Part shown: piece by piece, positions 1 to 9,331 of the stretch
Numbering within the stretch: the first letter of the stretch is position 1
Layout of the letters: each line of letters begins with the position of its first letter
DNA from: Halobacillus halophilus
GTDB lineage: Bacteria > Bacillota > Bacilli > Bacillales > Halobacillaceae
DNA: 64,000 bases
NCBI RefSeq assembly: GCF_020171985.1
Contig: NZ_JAIVAL010000014.1
Location: forward strand, 62,001 to 126,000
Direction of reading: 5' to 3'
Made by a program: the position numbers and the translations under genes
The notes under the pieces: model-generated
The model's database searches: none
Seen by the model: the letters and a program-made list of their open reading frames with translations, nothing else
Told to the model about the DNA's origin: nothing

Positions 1-363
1 TTCAATCAATACACCGTAGTCTTTAGATACCTGATGATTGGTATCGGCCGCTAAATGATATTCAAGGTCACCTAAACCGTTATCTTCGCGGGAAGTATTA
101 ATCCACGCAAGGTGAGTGTGTATGGTATCTGTAGATACCCCGATGACTTCTGCATCCAGATCTTCGAATTCGTCGAAACGATCCGAAAGAGCTGTAATTT
201 CTGTAGGGCATACAAATGTGAAGTCCATAGGGTAGAAGAAAAGGACTGTCCATTTGTCATTCTTCATGTTCTCTTCCAGTGATACTTTACCGAATTCTTT
301 GTTTGGAAGTACTGCATCCATTTCAAAGCGTGGTGCTTGCTTGGCTACCATACGATCTGCCAT
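1..363 (-). CDS. ykuU: 2-Cys peroxiredoxin (AhpC/TSA family), partial at window edge
   Basis: Thiol peroxidase that reduces hydrogen peroxide and organic hydroperoxides in the cytoplasm. The first 121 residues are present; the C-terminus runs off the left edge. Seen: the peroxidatic-cysteine motif FTFVCPTEI near residue 50, in the thioredoxin-fold context FFYPMDFTF, followed by SDRFDEFEDLDAEVIGVSTD, typical of AhpC/Prx1. The ATG at 363 follows a GGAGGG site, and a sigma-A promoter lies about 50 bp upstream. In B. subtilis the same divergent pair ykuT/ykuU exists next to ykuQRS, which supports this name over ahpC. The resolving cysteine is outside the window, so the Prx subclass is inferred. 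Confidence 0.9.
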   Translation of the reverse strand, partial: MADRMVAKQAPRFEMDAVLPNKEFGKVSLEENMKNDKWTVLFFYPMDFTFVCPTEITALSDRFDEFEDLDAEVIGVSTDTIHTHLAWINTSREDNGLGDLEYHLAADTNHQVSKDYGVLIE

Positions 364-413
364 TTGAATCCCTCCGAAAAAAATAATGTAAAACTGTCTT
401 TATCACAGTACCT

Positions 414-442
414 AGTATAACGAGAACACTAATTATAGTCAA
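414..442 (-). promoter_or_regulatory. sigma-A promoter of the peroxiredoxin gene
   Basis: Reading the minus strand, TTGACT (437-442) and TATACT (414-419) are separated by exactly 17 bases. This is a near-consensus housekeeping promoter, with the start point expected near 407 and a short leader before the GGAGGG ribosome binding site. Confidence 0.75.
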
Positions 443-449
443 TGTCACA

Positions 450-464
450 TAATAATAATTTTAA
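450..464. promoter_or_regulatory. candidate PerR box upstream of peroxiredoxin
   Basis: TAATAATAATTTTAA matches the 7-1-7 PerR consensus TTATAATNATTATAA at 12 of 14 fixed positions and lies 8 bp upstream of the -35 hexamer. The region is AT-rich, so chance similarity is possible. That position is unusual for repression by direct occlusion. Confidence 0.35.
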
Positions 465-678
465 TCTTTGTTGTTCCCGTAGAAAGTTTTCTTACGAATA
501 GTATGTGCGACTCCGTTTCTCATTAAACAATAGTTCATCAGAAAAGTAAAACTATGTACGTCTCATCCCGAATGTTCTACATAAATTGCCAAAAAACGAA
601 ATAATAATTGAAATGATTCTGGACTTTCCGATATTCTATAAAGGAACCCTAGCAAGTTTTGGAGAAAGGAGTCGTAAA

Positions 679-1524
679 ATGAATATATTTGAAGAAGGTT
701 TTAAGTTTAATCCTTCCGTGGTTGTGGAGTGGATCATCACTGGAGGGCTCAAAATCCTCCTTTTACTTATTGCTTTTGCTATTGTGAAGCCGCTTGGTAA
801 AAAAGCCATTGGTGCAGCAATGAAACGGATGAGCAATCAGCGGAAATTATCAAATGGACGAAGTCAGACGCTTGAAAAACTGGCCATTAATATTTTTTCC
901 TATTCCATTACTTTTATTTTCATCGTCATGCTATTGAGTGCCCTTTCAATTGAAATTGGACCCCTGCTCGCGGGAGCCGGTATTGTGGGACTTGCTATTG
1001 GCTTCGGCGCTCAAGGACTGGTTTCCGATATTGTGACCGGTTTTTTCCTATTATCAGAGCGGCAGGTTGAAGTGGGAGACTATGTCACCGCTGGCGGATA
1101 TGACGGAGTGGTTGAGGAAGTAGGTATACGCACAACTCTGCTCCGCAGCTTTGATGGTACCCTTAATTTTATTCCTAACCGTAACATCTCAGGTGTCGCC
1201 AACCACTCCCGTGGAAACATGCGTGCACTGGTGGATATCGGCATAGGCTATGATGAAAACATTGATCAAGCTATGACTGTTCTAAAAGAGGTTGCTGATG
1301 AGTTTGCAAACGATGAGCGTTTTAAAGAAGGCCCAAGCGTTCTAGGTGTCCAAAGCTTAGGTTCCTCTGATGTGGTCATTCGCATCTTAGGAAAAACGGA
1401 AAATATGGAACAATGGGCTGTAGAGAGAGACTTAAGAAAAGCTATGAAAGAAGCTCTTGATCAAGCTGGTATTGAAATTCCATATCCTCATCAAGTATAT
1501 GTAACCAAAAAAGAGAACGATTAA
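679..1524 (+). CDS. ykuT: small-conductance mechanosensitive channel (MscS family, YkuT-like)
   Basis: Membrane channel that opens under bilayer tension and releases solutes during hypo-osmotic shock. The protein is 281 aa with three hydrophobic segments (about 14-37, 67-89, 94-125). The third holds the Gly/Ala-rich pore helix AGAGIVGLAIGFGAQGLVSD that defines MscS. The soluble beta domain follows (VEVGDYVTAGGYDGVVEEVG). An in-frame TTG at 586 would add 31 residues, but ATG 679 has the better site (GGAGAAAGGAG, about 6 nt away), so I chose 679. It lies divergent from the peroxiredoxin gene as in B. subtilis. A hairpin terminator follows. Confidence 0.9.
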   Translation: MNIFEEGFKFNPSVVVEWIITGGLKILLLLIAFAIVKPLGKKAIGAAMKRMSNQRKLSNGRSQTLEKLAINIFSYSITFIFIVMLLSALSIEIGPLLAGAGIVGLAIGFGAQGLVSDIVTGFFLLSERQVEVGDYVTAGGYDGVVEEVGIRTTLLRSFDGTLNFIPNRNISGVANHSRGNMRALVDIGIGYDENIDQAMTVLKEVADEFANDERFKEGPSVLGVQSLGSSDVVIRILGKTENMEQWAVERDLRKAMKEALDQAGIEIPYPHQVYVTKKEND

Positions 1525-1570
1525 TCGCTCTCTTTTAAAACAGGCCCGGGGCAACCCGGGCTATTTTATT
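1510..1570. terminator. double hairpin terminator between mscS and the CBS protein
   Basis: Two adjacent stems: an interrupted AAGAGAACGA/TCGCTCTCTT stem at 1511-1536 ending in a T run, and GCCCGGG/CCCGGGC at 1543-1561 followed by a T-rich stretch. The genes converge here, and the second stem can serve both strands. Confidence 0.75.
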
Positions 1571-2855
1571 GCGTATCTTCCCAGGCTTCCACTTTCTTGA
1601 TTTGTCCATCTTCCATATCTACGATTTTAAACTGTAATTTATCTTCCGATACAATGGTTCCTTCCCTAGCATCATAATCACGGGTATATATCCAGCCTGA
1701 GATCGTATCAATATCTTCATGATCTAAGTCTAATTCAAAAAATTCGTTGATATCCTGAATAGATGTTTTTCCTTCCAGAAGGAAGTGTCCATTTTTCAGC
1801 CGCTTGATTTCCCGTTCTTCTTCGTGATCAAATTCATCCCGAATTTCCCCCACGATTTCTTCGAGAATATCTTCTACCGTCACGATGCCAGATGTTCCAC
1901 CATACTCATCCATCAGTACGACCATATGCGTACGATCCTTTTGCATTTTCACAAGCAAATCATGAATTGGCACATTTTCAAACACCTTCATAACCGGACG
2001 GATGAAAGACCGAATGGATCCCTGCTCTTCTACATCCTCATAAAAGAATTCTTTCATATGGATAATCCCGATCACCTGATCCTTATCACCATCTACCACC
2101 GGGTAACGCGTGTACCTTTCCTGTTTCATCTCACGCAGAACATTTTTCAAGGAATGATTAATATCGATCACAGCCATTTCTGTGCGTGGGATCATTATTT
2201 CTTTAGCCGTCCTATTATCGAACTCAAAAATACGATCTACGTAGGTGTACTCAGACCGGTTGATCTCTCCTTTTTGATAGCTTTGCGTTAAGATATGTCT
2301 TAATTCATCTTCTGAATGAACTTCTTCTGATTCATTAGCTGTTTGAAAACCAAAAAGACGAACCAGCACATTCGCTGAGCCATTCAAAAGCCAGATCAAC
2401 GGATACATGAGTTTGCTGTACAGCATCAAAGGTCTGGCAAGAAGAAGTGTTATAGCTTCAGCCTTCTGTATGGCTACTGTCTTAGGAGCAAGTTCTCCGA
2501 GCACAACATGCAAAAACGTAATGATGAAGAAAGATATAGCAAAGGAAATCGTATGAGTAATTCCGGATGGTAAATTGAAATTACCAATTAAAGGATCGAG
2601 CAGGATCACAAGTGTAGGCTCACCCAGCCACCCGAGTCCTAAAGCGGTAATCGTAATGCCCAGCTGACAGGCGGACAAATAATAATCAAGATTATTCAGT
2701 ACACGCAGCGAATTTTTGGCTCTTTTATTTCCTTCTGCAGCTTTTGCCTCTACACGTGTTTTTCTAACTTTTACGATCGCAAATTCACTGGCCACAAAAA
2801 AAGCTGTTAGAACAATCAAAACAGCTACGGCTAATAGTTTCAACGTCGATTCCAT
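1566..2855 (-). CDS. CNNM/HlyC-type membrane CBS-domain protein
   Basis: A 429-aa protein with the CNNM/CorC architecture: N-terminal DUF21 membrane domain (about 1-180, several hydrophobic helices, including [15 protein letters not shown]), a pair of CBS domains (about 205-330, including [13 protein letters not shown] and [20 protein letters not shown]), and a C-terminal CorC_HlyC domain (about 345-425). Family members are linked to Mg2+ or other divalent-cation efflux and homeostasis; the old hemolysin label is historical. ATG at 2855 is preceded by a GGGAGAG site. It sits between ykuS and ykuT, where B. subtilis has no such gene, so it is an insertion into a conserved order. Substrate is unknown. 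Confidence 0.88.
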   Translation of the reverse strand: MESTLKLLAVAVLIVLTAFFVASEFAIVKVRKTRVEAKAAEGNKRAKNSLRVLNNLDYYLSACQLGITITALGLGWLGEPTLVILLDPLIGNFNLPSGITHTISFAISFFIITFLHVVLGELAPKTVAIQKAEAITLLLARPLMLYSKLMYPLIWLLNGSANVLVRLFGFQTANESEEVHSEDELRHILTQSYQKGEINRSEYTYVDRIFEFDNRTAKEIMIPRTEMAVIDINHSLKNVLREMKQERYTRYPVVDGDKDQVIGIIHMKEFFYEDVEEQGSIRSFIRPVMKVFENVPIHDLLVKMQKDRTHMVVLMDEYGGTSGIVTVEDILEEIVGEIRDEFDHEEEREIKRLKNGHFLLEGKTSIQDINEFFELDLDHEDIDTISGWIYTRDYDAREGTIVSEDKLQFKIVDMEDGQIKKVEAWEDTQ

Positions 2856-2907
2856 AATGCAACTCTCCCTGTTCTATGTACTGGAGGTGAAAACCTCCAT
2901 CTGTTTC

Positions 2908-3150
2908 TTAGGAGAAACGAGCGTCCACTTCCTGACAAACTTCATCCGCAGTCTTCCCATGAGCATCAATAACAGAGGCTTTTGTTTCAGCATCCATGAT
3001 TCCCATTACGTTGCGATCCTGTCCGGAAATAACACAGCAGTCACAGCTCGCCGCATCCTCCTGTTTTTTCATCTCAACCAACTCATACCCTTTTTGCTGA
3101 AGAGCTGAACGTATATCACTTAGATTTTCTTCAATACCTATTCTTTTCAT
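2908..3150 (-). CDS. ykuS: YkuS family (UPF0180) small protein
   Basis: An 80-aa cytoplasmic protein of unknown function. Seen: the family pattern IGIEENLSDIRSALQQKGYE at the N-terminus and a CDCCVISGQDRNVMG segment rich in cysteine. Two ATGs lie 6 bp apart (3156 and 3150). The GGGAGGT site is only 2 nt from the first and 8 nt from the second, so 3150 is preferred. It is the last gene of a dapH-ykuR-ykuS unit, the same order as in B. subtilis, but no function can be inferred beyond co-transcription with diaminopimelate genes. Confidence 0.85.
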   Translation of the reverse strand: MKRIGIEENLSDIRSALQQKGYELVEMKKQEDAASCDCCVISGQDRNVMGIMDAETKASVIDAHGKTADEVCQEVDARFS

Positions 3151-3229
3151 CACCATCCACCTCCCTGCTTTGTTTTAACCAGCATCTATTATTGTTTACT
3201 GAAGGCAGATGGGTATGCATCGATTTCGT

Positions 3230-4345
3230 TTATAGACCTCTTATATGAGCTTCAACCAGGTCGACACCTACAAGCAGAGATTCTTCTTTTGGATTTAATG
3301 CCGATTGGTGCAGCCCAGCTTTAGAATCCACTCCGAGCCAGAACATAAATCCTGGAATTTCCTTCAGCATGTAGCCGAAGTCTTCACCGGTCATAGCCAT
3401 ACTTGCCTCTTTAAACTCGTAAGAAGAGCTATCTACCGTGTGTTTGAAGCTCTGCACAGCTTCTGTATCATTATAAACTTGATAATAATTGGATCCGTAA
3501 TGGATAGAAATGCGGCAGTCGTTGCTTATTTCAAAACCTTTGGCCAGTTTTTCAATGTCAGCCTTGACTTGATCCATCGCTTCCGGTGTCAGGGTACGGA
3601 TCGTTCCTTCAAGTCTCGCTTCCTGAGCAATAATATTTTGTACGGTTCCTGCTTCCATTTTACCTATTGTTATTACTGCGCTGTCGAGCGGATCTACGCG
3701 ACGGGCAACGATCTGCTGAAGGTGAGTGACAAACGAACTGCCTGCAACGACCATATCCTTCGCCATATGAGGAAAAGCAGCGTGCCCCCCAACACCTTTA
3801 AAATCGATAAATAATTCACTTGTATTCGCAAAAAGCAGTCCGGGTTTCGTGGATACCGATCCTACCGGGAGCTCTGGAGCAATATGAAGTCCAAATATGG
3901 TATCGGGTTTATGCTGCTTTAGAAAATCAGCCTGAAGCATAGGCTCAGCCCCTCCCGGACCTTCTTCTGCCGGTTGGAACAAAAAGACCACGTGATGATC
4001 AGCAGGATCAGAAGCAAGTCGCGTCAAGGCCCCTAAAGCAATCGTCATATGGAAATCATGACCGCAGGCGTGCATTCTTCCCTGATGAATGGAACGGAAC
4101 TCGAGACCTGTTTCTTCATTTAAGGGTAAACCATCTATGTCTGCACGGTAGCCAACCGTTTTCTCCCCACTCTTTCCTTCCACTTTGACAAATATGCCGG
4201 TTCTCCATGTTTCAAAGGTAAGAGCCTCCTGAGGAAGCTGCTTAATGTAGTCCAATAAGAATGTCTGTGTCTTTTCTTCTTGAAATCCAAGCTCAGGTAT
4301 CTGATGCAGATTTCGTCTTACTTCAATTAATTTCTCCAATTCCAC
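3230..4345 (-). CDS. ykuR: N-acetyldiaminopimelate deacetylase (M20 family)
   Basis: Removes the acetyl group from N-acetyl-LL-2,6-diaminopimelate to give LL-DAP, the last step of the acetylase branch toward meso-DAP and lysine. The protein is 371 aa, near the usual ~374. M20 metallopeptidase motifs are visible: [21 protein letters not shown] (metal ligands, about 90-100) and [10 protein letters not shown] (catalytic and metal glutamates, about 128-137). A dimerisation lid domain lies in the middle. It is downstream of dapH with a 55-bp gap that holds a perfect hairpin, and upstream of ykuS. Closely related M20 amidohydrolases act on other acyl-amino acids, but the context makes this assignment firm. 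Confidence 0.92.
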   Translation of the reverse strand: MELEKLIEVRRNLHQIPELGFQEEKTQTFLLDYIKQLPQEALTFETWRTGIFVKVEGKSGEKTVGYRADIDGLPLNEETGLEFRSIHQGRMHACGHDFHMTIALGALTRLASDPADHHVVFLFQPAEEGPGGAEPMLQADFLKQHKPDTIFGLHIAPELPVGSVSTKPGLLFANTSELFIDFKGVGGHAAFPHMAKDMVVAGSSFVTHLQQIVARRVDPLDSAVITIGKMEAGTVQNIIAQEARLEGTIRTLTPEAMDQVKADIEKLAKGFEISNDCRISIHYGSNYYQVYNDTEAVQSFKHTVDSSSYEFKEASMAMTGEDFGYMLKEIPGFMFWLGVDSKAGLHQSALNPKEESLLVGVDLVEAHIRGL

Positions 4346-4366
4346 GGGGGACCCTCCTTATAAGAA

Positions 4367-4391
4367 AGGCCTTGCTGCTTCAGCAAGGCCT
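4367..4391 (-). other. perfect intergenic hairpin between dapH and ykuR
   Basis: An 11-bp perfect stem (AGGCCTTGCTG/CAGCAAGGCCT) with a 3-nt loop occupies the dapH-ykuR gap. On the minus strand it is followed only by TTTCTT, not a proper U-tract. It could be a partial terminator lowering ykuR expression or an mRNA processing/stability structure. Confidence 0.5.
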
Positions 4392-4400
4392 CATCCATAC

Positions 4401-5120
4401 TTATTGATCTAATTTACGAAGTTCTTGTTTAATTTCAGTTTTTGATTTTGTCTGGTCATCGATATCTTTAATTTTCTTCGCTGGCGTTCCTGCGACGAGG
4501 GTATTAGGTTCTACGTCAGCTGTAACAATCGAGCCGGCTGCGACAACAGCACCTTCACCGACCGTGACGCCCTCAAGAATAACAGCATTCGCTCCGATAA
4601 CCACGCCATCCTCAACGACTACAGGACTTGCAGAAGGTGGTTCAATAACCCCGGCTAGTACGGCACCGGCTCCAATATGACAGTTTTTCCCTACCGTAGC
4701 ACGGCCTCCAAGTACAACGTTCATATCAATCATAGTGCCCTCACCGACAACAGACCCGATATTAATCATGGCTCCAAGCATAATTACGGCTCCATCTCCA
4801 ATTTCCACTTGGTCACGGATAACAGCACCAGGTTCGATGCGCGCGTTCACTTTTTTAAGATCAAGCAATGGAATAGCGGAGTTTCTGCGGTCATTTTCAA
4901 TAACATAATCTTTAATTTCACTGCTGTATTTTTCAAGAAGAGGCTGGATTACTTTCCACTCCCCGAATAAGACTCCGGACTGTCCGGAAACAAAGTCTTG
5001 TACTTGTTCTCCAAAATCCAGACTCTCAAGCTGGTCACCCTTTATATATACTTTAACAGGTGTAGATTTTTCACTGTTTGAAATAAATGAAATAATTTCA
5101 TTGGCATCCATTTGATTCAA
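4401..5120 (-). CDS. dapH: tetrahydrodipicolinate N-acetyltransferase
   Basis: Transfers acetyl from acetyl-CoA to tetrahydrodipicolinate, committing carbon to the acetylated DAP/lysine branch. The protein is 239 aa. The N-terminal DapH-N domain starts [10 protein letters not shown], and the C-terminal left-handed beta helix is made of hexapeptide repeats (about 95-205, e.g. [20 protein letters not shown]), ending [13 protein letters not shown]. The start is probably the TTG at 5120, 8 nt after GGAGG; an in-frame ATG at 5111 is the alternative. It heads the unit with ykuR and ykuS. The partner aminotransferase patA is at 16133. Confidence 0.94.
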   Translation of the reverse strand: MNQMDANEIISFISNSEKSTPVKVYIKGDQLESLDFGEQVQDFVSGQSGVLFGEWKVIQPLLEKYSSEIKDYVIENDRRNSAIPLLDLKKVNARIEPGAVIRDQVEIGDGAVIMLGAMINIGSVVGEGTMIDMNVVLGGRATVGKNCHIGAGAVLAGVIEPPSASPVVVEDGVVIGANAVILEGVTVGEGAVVAAGSIVTADVEPNTLVAGTPAKKIKDIDDQTKSKTEIKQELRKLDQ

Positions 5121-5183
5121 GTTAAACTCCTCCTTTTATGTACTTCTTTCACCCTTTACTTTATCAAAGCAGCATGGATGATA

Positions 5184-6659
5184 TCAAACTTCTTTTTTTG
5201 GAAGTCGCAAAATTAATAAAAAACTAATGACGGCAAGGATGAGTATTCCTATATATACCATATGCAACCCTGAAGTTAGTCCTGATTGTAACACTTCCAG
5301 AGCTTGTCTGCCTAACTCATTTCTTCCGCTTTCCCGTAAAAGTAAATTAGTGGAATCCACGGTAAACTGCTCAGGTAAGCCCGATTGCTCAATCGCTGCA
5401 TTAATCCGGCTGTTCAGCAGTCCTCCGAGCAAGGCGGCACCAATCGCACTGCCTATCGTCCTCATAAACATGTTCGTTGCCGTCGCTATGCCTCTTGTCT
5501 TCCAATCGACCGTGTTTTGAATAGAGACGATAAAGGAAGTGGATGAGAGCCCCATGCCTATTCCTATGAACAGAGAACCAATAGCAGCAAATAATGGACC
5601 TTTATCAGGCGTTAGTACTGAAAATAATGAAGCTCCTATAATCAATGATACCCCGCCAAGGACGGAAGTTGGACGGAAGCCTATTCTAAGTACAAGCCGT
5701 CCGGCAAGGGTGGAAGCAATAGGCCACCCGATCGACATAGCCGTCAAGGTAAAACCTGCGACAGTAGCTGACTGCTCCATAACTCCCTGTACAAACGCAG
5801 GAAGGTAACTCGTCACTCCCATGAGAATCATACCTGTCGTCAGAGAAGTTAAATTTGCATAGCGGATGGACTGGTACTTCCAAATATGAAAGGGCATCAT
5901 CGGCTCGCGGGCTTTTCTTTCCACAAGGCAGAAAATAATAAAGCTTATAATAGAGGCTATTGATAAAGCGAACATAGTCCATGATTTCCAGGGGATGCCT
6001 ACTCCTCCCTCAACCAGGATAAACATGAGTGTACTGATCGTAATGACCACCCAGAAAGAACCAGCTATATCAATGGGTCTTTTTTCTTCAGAGACGTCTT
6101 CATGGAAGAAAAAAATGACACCAAGCAAAGCCAGCAGGCCGAGCGGAACGTTCATCCAAAATACATACGGCCAACTGAGTACATCTACAAAAAATCCGCC
6201 CAGGGCTGGACCTGTCACGGCTGAGATCCCCCATACACTGGACAGATAACCTTGGATTTTCGCTCGTTCTTCCTTTGTATAAATATCTCCAACGATCGTT
6301 GTGGCTATCGGCATTAAAGCCCCGGCCCCAAACCCCTGAATGAGTCTTGCCACGATTAATACTTCCATCGAAGGAGAAAGGGCAGAGGTCACAGCCCCGA
6401 TTAAAAACAGGCTGATTCCCATCATAAAAATCGGTTTTCGCCCAAATATGTCAGATAAACGGCCAAACAATAATACTGTCGCAGCATTGGTTAATAAATA
6501 AGCTGAAAATACCCAGCTGTATAAACTAAATCCTCCGAGATCAGCCACAATGCTCGGCATGGCTGTCGACACGATTGTTGCTTCGATAGCTGCCAGAAAC
6601 ATTGCCATCATAATGGAAGCTAATACGAGACCACGGTTTCTTCTCTTTTTCTTAGTCAT
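5184..6659 (-). CDS. MFS drug/H+ antiporter, DHA2 (EmrB/QacA) 14-TM type
   Basis: Proton-driven multidrug or metabolite exporter of the inner membrane. The 491-aa hydrophobic protein fits a 14-segment DHA2 member. Motif A is seen as GRLSDIFGRKPIF (about 66-78) and motif C as AVTGPALGGFFVD. The first helix motif, LAAIEATIVSTAMPSI, carries the acidic residue typical of QacA/EmrB. ATG 6659 has an AAAGGTGG site; an ATG at 6683 has none, so the longer form is rejected. Repeat copy A lies directly upstream, so its promoter would lie within or beside the repeat. Substrate cannot be read from sequence. Confidence 0.88.
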   Translation of the reverse strand: MTKKKRRNRGLVLASIMMAMFLAAIEATIVSTAMPSIVADLGGFSLYSWVFSAYLLTNAATVLLFGRLSDIFGRKPIFMMGISLFLIGAVTSALSPSMEVLIVARLIQGFGAGALMPIATTIVGDIYTKEERAKIQGYLSSVWGISAVTGPALGGFFVDVLSWPYVFWMNVPLGLLALLGVIFFFHEDVSEEKRPIDIAGSFWVVITISTLMFILVEGGVGIPWKSWTMFALSIASIISFIIFCLVERKAREPMMPFHIWKYQSIRYANLTSLTTGMILMGVTSYLPAFVQGVMEQSATVAGFTLTAMSIGWPIASTLAGRLVLRIGFRPTSVLGGVSLIIGASLFSVLTPDKGPLFAAIGSLFIGIGMGLSSTSFIVSIQNTVDWKTRGIATATNMFMRTIGSAIGAALLGGLLNSRINAAIEQSGLPEQFTVDSTNLLLRESGRNELGRQALEVLQSGLTSGLHMVYIGILILAVISFLLILRLPKKEV

Positions 6660-6744
6660 GCGGACATCCACCTTTAAAACCATACGCTAGATTAAACGTT
6701 GCTACAGTAATGATAGAATCAATCACTTCATAAATACGTTCTTT

Positions 6745-7068
6745 GGAAGACTCGACTTCGAAATAATCTGGGGTCCGTTACTTTATAGGTATAGGGTTGA
6801 TGGGGAAATAACTCGTCTTGTTCTATCACCCAGACACTCGAGCCATAAGCCGTTCATCAACGGACGGAAAGACCACCGTCGTTTGATGCTCGGCTTATGC
6901 TGGTCGTGTCTTGCGGGGTGATGCCACATTTGAACACTTTCCTATGGCCCTACACGAAGTAGGGTCGATCGACCCTGCATCGTGCAGGGCCGAAAAGCGA
7001 AACGTCTCCCGAAGGACCAAATTCTCACAAAAGTCTCGAAATCAAGTCTTCAAGTAATGGGAACCTTA
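6745..7068. repeat. modular palindromic repeat, copy A
   Basis: About 324 bp of non-coding DNA. The left tip is AAGACTCGACTTCGA then GGGTCCGTTAC, and the right tip is TCTCGAAATCAAGTCTTCAAG, so the ends are imperfect inverted repeats. Inside are a long hairpin at 6844-6899 (CATAAGCCG...CGGCTTATG) and a second hairpin around 6949-6990 (CCCTGCATCGTGCAGGG core). It occupies most of the 513-bp gap between cbpB and the MFS gene. No convincing ORF. Confidence 0.8.
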
Positions 7069-7109
7069 TTGGAAAAACGTCCTGTAGATTTTCCTGACCT
7101 GAACCATAA

Positions 7110-7144
7110 AAAATAGAAGGCACCGATATGATGCCCTCTATTTT
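7110..7144 (-). terminator. terminator of cbpB
   Basis: Minus-strand stem AAAATAGAGGGCA / TGCCTTCTATTTT with one G-U pair, ending in a T run, 29 bp after the cbpB stop. Confidence 0.8.
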
Positions 7145-7172
7145 ATCATAGCTGTTATTTATAGTCTTTTGT

Positions 7173-7622
7173 TTATGTCCATTTAAAAGTCTCGTGATAA
7201 TGTTTACTAAACTGTTTTAGAATGGTGCGCCGGGTGACAATTCCATCAAATTCACCATCATCATCAATTACACATACGAAAGGAAAATCAATTAACTTAT
7301 GCAAAGCGTCAATCATACTGTCTTCATGATGGAGATATGGAAAATCTTTATCCATCACTTCTTTTACTTGAATATCAGATAAACGGTTTAATTCGAATTC
7401 TTCAATGCCCAGGGTTTCTTCCAGAATCTTCGACTTACTGATGACCCCTTTAAACTTAAAAGTCGGATCTAAAACAGGTATAGAAGAATAGCCGGTCTTT
7501 ACCAGCACCAGCAAAGCGTGCTCCAATGGATTGCCAACTTGGACATGAGCTACTTTTTCAGAAGAAATCATTAACTCGGATACTTTTGGAATAACTAATG
7601 CTTCTTTTTCTATACTTACCAT
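7173..7622 (-). CDS. cbpB: c-di-AMP-binding CBS protein CbpB (DarB/YkuL)
   Basis: Two stand-alone CBS domains (about 10-68 and 75-142) in 149 aa. In B. subtilis the orthologue (YkuL, DarB/CbpB) binds cyclic di-AMP and, when unbound, stimulates the stringent-response enzyme Rel and pyruvate carboxylase, linking potassium status to metabolism. Seen: KVAHVQVGNPLEHALLVL followed by TGYSSIPVLDP, which I recognise as the DarB signature, and FVCVIDDDGEFDGIVTRR in the second domain. It is single, with its own terminator. The inferred order (near dapH and fadH) equals B. subtilis. A KtrD-type transporter, another c-di-AMP-linked family, lies at 29902. Confidence 0.88.
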   Translation of the reverse strand: MVSIEKEALVIPKVSELMISSEKVAHVQVGNPLEHALLVLVKTGYSSIPVLDPTFKFKGVISKSKILEETLGIEEFELNRLSDIQVKEVMDKDFPYLHHEDSMIDALHKLIDFPFVCVIDDDGEFDGIVTRRTILKQFSKHYHETFKWT

Positions 7623-7865
7623 AAACTTGTTCTCTCCTTTTTCTCTTGCAACTGAAGGAGCAGAAAGACGCTTGGGTTAACCAGTAAATATAGTAACATA
7701 CATCTGGATAAATCTCGACCTGCAAATTCCGACAAACCTTTTACTGAAGGGTTTTCAGTCTATTTTTTATACCCCTTCTCGTTATATATAAACCTTGTTG
7801 TTTATTAAATATTCACGAAGGCGTATAATAAAAAGCAACATGAATTTATTGGGGCTGAGAAACTA

Positions 7866-8501
7866 ATGATGACACACACATTTTCAAGACGCGAAGAAAT
7901 AGCGAATGCCATCACGCACGGCATTGGTGCTGTATTAAGTGTGGGTATGCTGGTGATGCTGGTCGTATTTGCAAGTCTGGAAGGAAACGCCTGGCATGTG
8001 GTCTCCGTTTCTATTTACGGGGTTACCATGCTTATGCTGTTCGTTTCTTCTACACTCGTGCATAGTTTTCCACCTGGGAAAATGAAAGACTTATTCGAGA
8101 TTTTCGATCATTCAGCGATCTATTTGTTTATTGCAGGCACTTATACCCCGATCCTGCTCGTTCCACTGCGCGGTTCCTTAGGTTGGACCCTGTTTGGAAT
8201 TATATGGGGAATGGCTATTTTAGGTGTCATGTTCAAAGTCTTTTTTGTAAAACGTTTTGTCGTTCTTTCTACACTATTCTATGTGCTGATGGGATGGCTT
8301 CTCATTATTGCATGGGGACCGTTAACCTCCGAAGTGCCGGCAGCAGGTATAACTTACCTGATTCTGGGTGGTGTCCTGTATTCCATCGGTTCAATCTTCT
8401 ATGTGTGGAGAAGCTTCACGTACCACCATATGGTTTGGCATTTATTTGTGCTTGGTGGCTCTATTTTCCATTTCTTCACTATATTCTTCTATGTAATCTA
8501 A
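7866..8501 (+). CDS. hemolysin III / PAQR-type seven-TM membrane protein
   Basis: A 211-aa integral membrane protein with seven predicted helices. Family motifs: EEIANAITHGIGAVLSV (first helix entry), SSTLVHSFPP and FDHSAIYLFIAGTYTPILL, and a terminal histidine cluster YHHMVWHLFVLGGSIFHFF. The conserved Ser, Asp and His residues match the proposed metal-hydrolase site of PAQR/HlyIII proteins. Cytolytic activity was reported only for one B. cereus member; the physiological role is unclear. The first two codons are both ATG; 7866 is used. It stands alone with a strong terminator. Confidence 0.88.
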   Translation: MMTHTFSRREEIANAITHGIGAVLSVGMLVMLVVFASLEGNAWHVVSVSIYGVTMLMLFVSSTLVHSFPPGKMKDLFEIFDHSAIYLFIAGTYTPILLVPLRGSLGWTLFGIIWGMAILGVMFKVFFVKRFVVLSTLFYVLMGWLLIIAWGPLTSEVPAAGITYLILGGVLYSIGSIFYVWRSFTYHHMVWHLFVLGGSIFHFFTIFFYVI

Positions 8502-8507
8502 TTGCAC

Positions 8508-8540
8508 AAAGAAACCGCTGCTACGTGCAGCGGTTTCTTT
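8508..8540. terminator. bidirectional terminator between hemolysin III and fadH
   Basis: 13-bp perfect stem AAAGAAACCGCTG / CAGCGGTTTCTTT with A and T runs on both sides; serves both converging genes. Confidence 0.9.
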
Positions 8541-8563
8541 ACTATTTTTTCAAAATCCTACCG

Positions 8564-9331
8564 TTAAAATGGAAATTTATTCAGCCATTGACCCCCGTCC
8601 AATGTAACGACTTCCCCGTTCATGTAAGCGGCTTCATCTGAGAGTATAAAACGAGCAAGACTGGCGATTTCTTCTGGCTGTCCAACTCGTCCAAGAGGCA
8701 CGGATTTCAACGTGCGTTCCGTCGCTTCTTCGGATTGAAACAATCGCTCCGCTCCCCCTGTTCGTTCAATCGGTCCCGGCGCTATGGCATTAGCTCTAAT
8801 TCCGTACTTACTTCCCCACTCCACAGCAAGCGTTCTCGTCATAGCAAGCACTCCAGCTTTTGCCGATGCTGAATGGATAACACCAGCTCCTGCCCCCCAT
8901 GCATATGTAGCAACCATGTTTAAAATAGAGCCTTTAATTTGGTTTTCTATCCAATAGTTACCGACGGCCTGACTGCAGTAGAACGTTCCATTTAATACTA
9001 TATTGATGACCGAATTCCACCCGTTAGGCGATAGCTTTTCTGCGGGTACGATAAAGTTGCCGGCTGCATTATTAACCAAATGGTCAATTCTTCCAAATGC
9101 CTCCGCGGTTTCATGAACCATTCTCTTTGTGTCTTCCACTTCCCGTACGTCCATAGCAATTAGCAGGAGATGGTCTCCATTGTCTCCAGCGATCTGTTTT
9201 TTTGCTTCCTCCAGACGCTCCTCTGACCGTCCTGTGATCGCGACTTTAGCACCTTCCTCAAGAAATCTTTTAGCCATATAGAGCCCCATACCACTCGAGC
9301 CCCCTGTAATAATAACCACCTGATTGTTCAT
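8564..9331 (-). CDS. fadH: 2,4-dienoyl-CoA reductase (SDR family)
   Basis: NADPH-dependent reductase needed to degrade polyunsaturated fatty acids. The 255-aa protein starts with the Rossmann motif TGGSSGMG (about 9-16). The catalytic arrangement is that of dienoyl-CoA reductases, not standard SDRs: a Tyr in ATYAWG and a Lys in HSASAK exactly 15 residues later. The C-terminus DGGQWLNKFPF matches B. subtilis YkuF/FadH as I remember it. It is divergent from ykuE, also the neighbour in B. subtilis. I see no cre or FadR site that I would defend. Confidence 0.92.
   Translation of the reverse strand: MNNQVVIITGGSSGMGLYMAKRFLEEGAKVAITGRSEERLEEAKKQIAGDNGDHLLLIAMDVREVEDTKRMVHETAEAFGRIDHLVNNAAGNFIVPAEKLSPNGWNSVINIVLNGTFYCSQAVGNYWIENQIKGSILNMVATYAWGAGAGVIHSASAKAGVLAMTRTLAVEWGSKYGIRANAIAPGPIERTGGAERLFQSEEATERTLKSVPLGRVGQPEEIASLARFILSDEAAYMNGEVVTLDGGQWLNKFPF

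Noticed and set aside
6745-7068. Copies of the repeat as CRISPR or tRNA/rRNA remnants
   Set aside because: No regularly spaced direct repeats with spacers, and no tRNA cloverleaf or rRNA motif; copies are dispersed and bounded by inverted ends.
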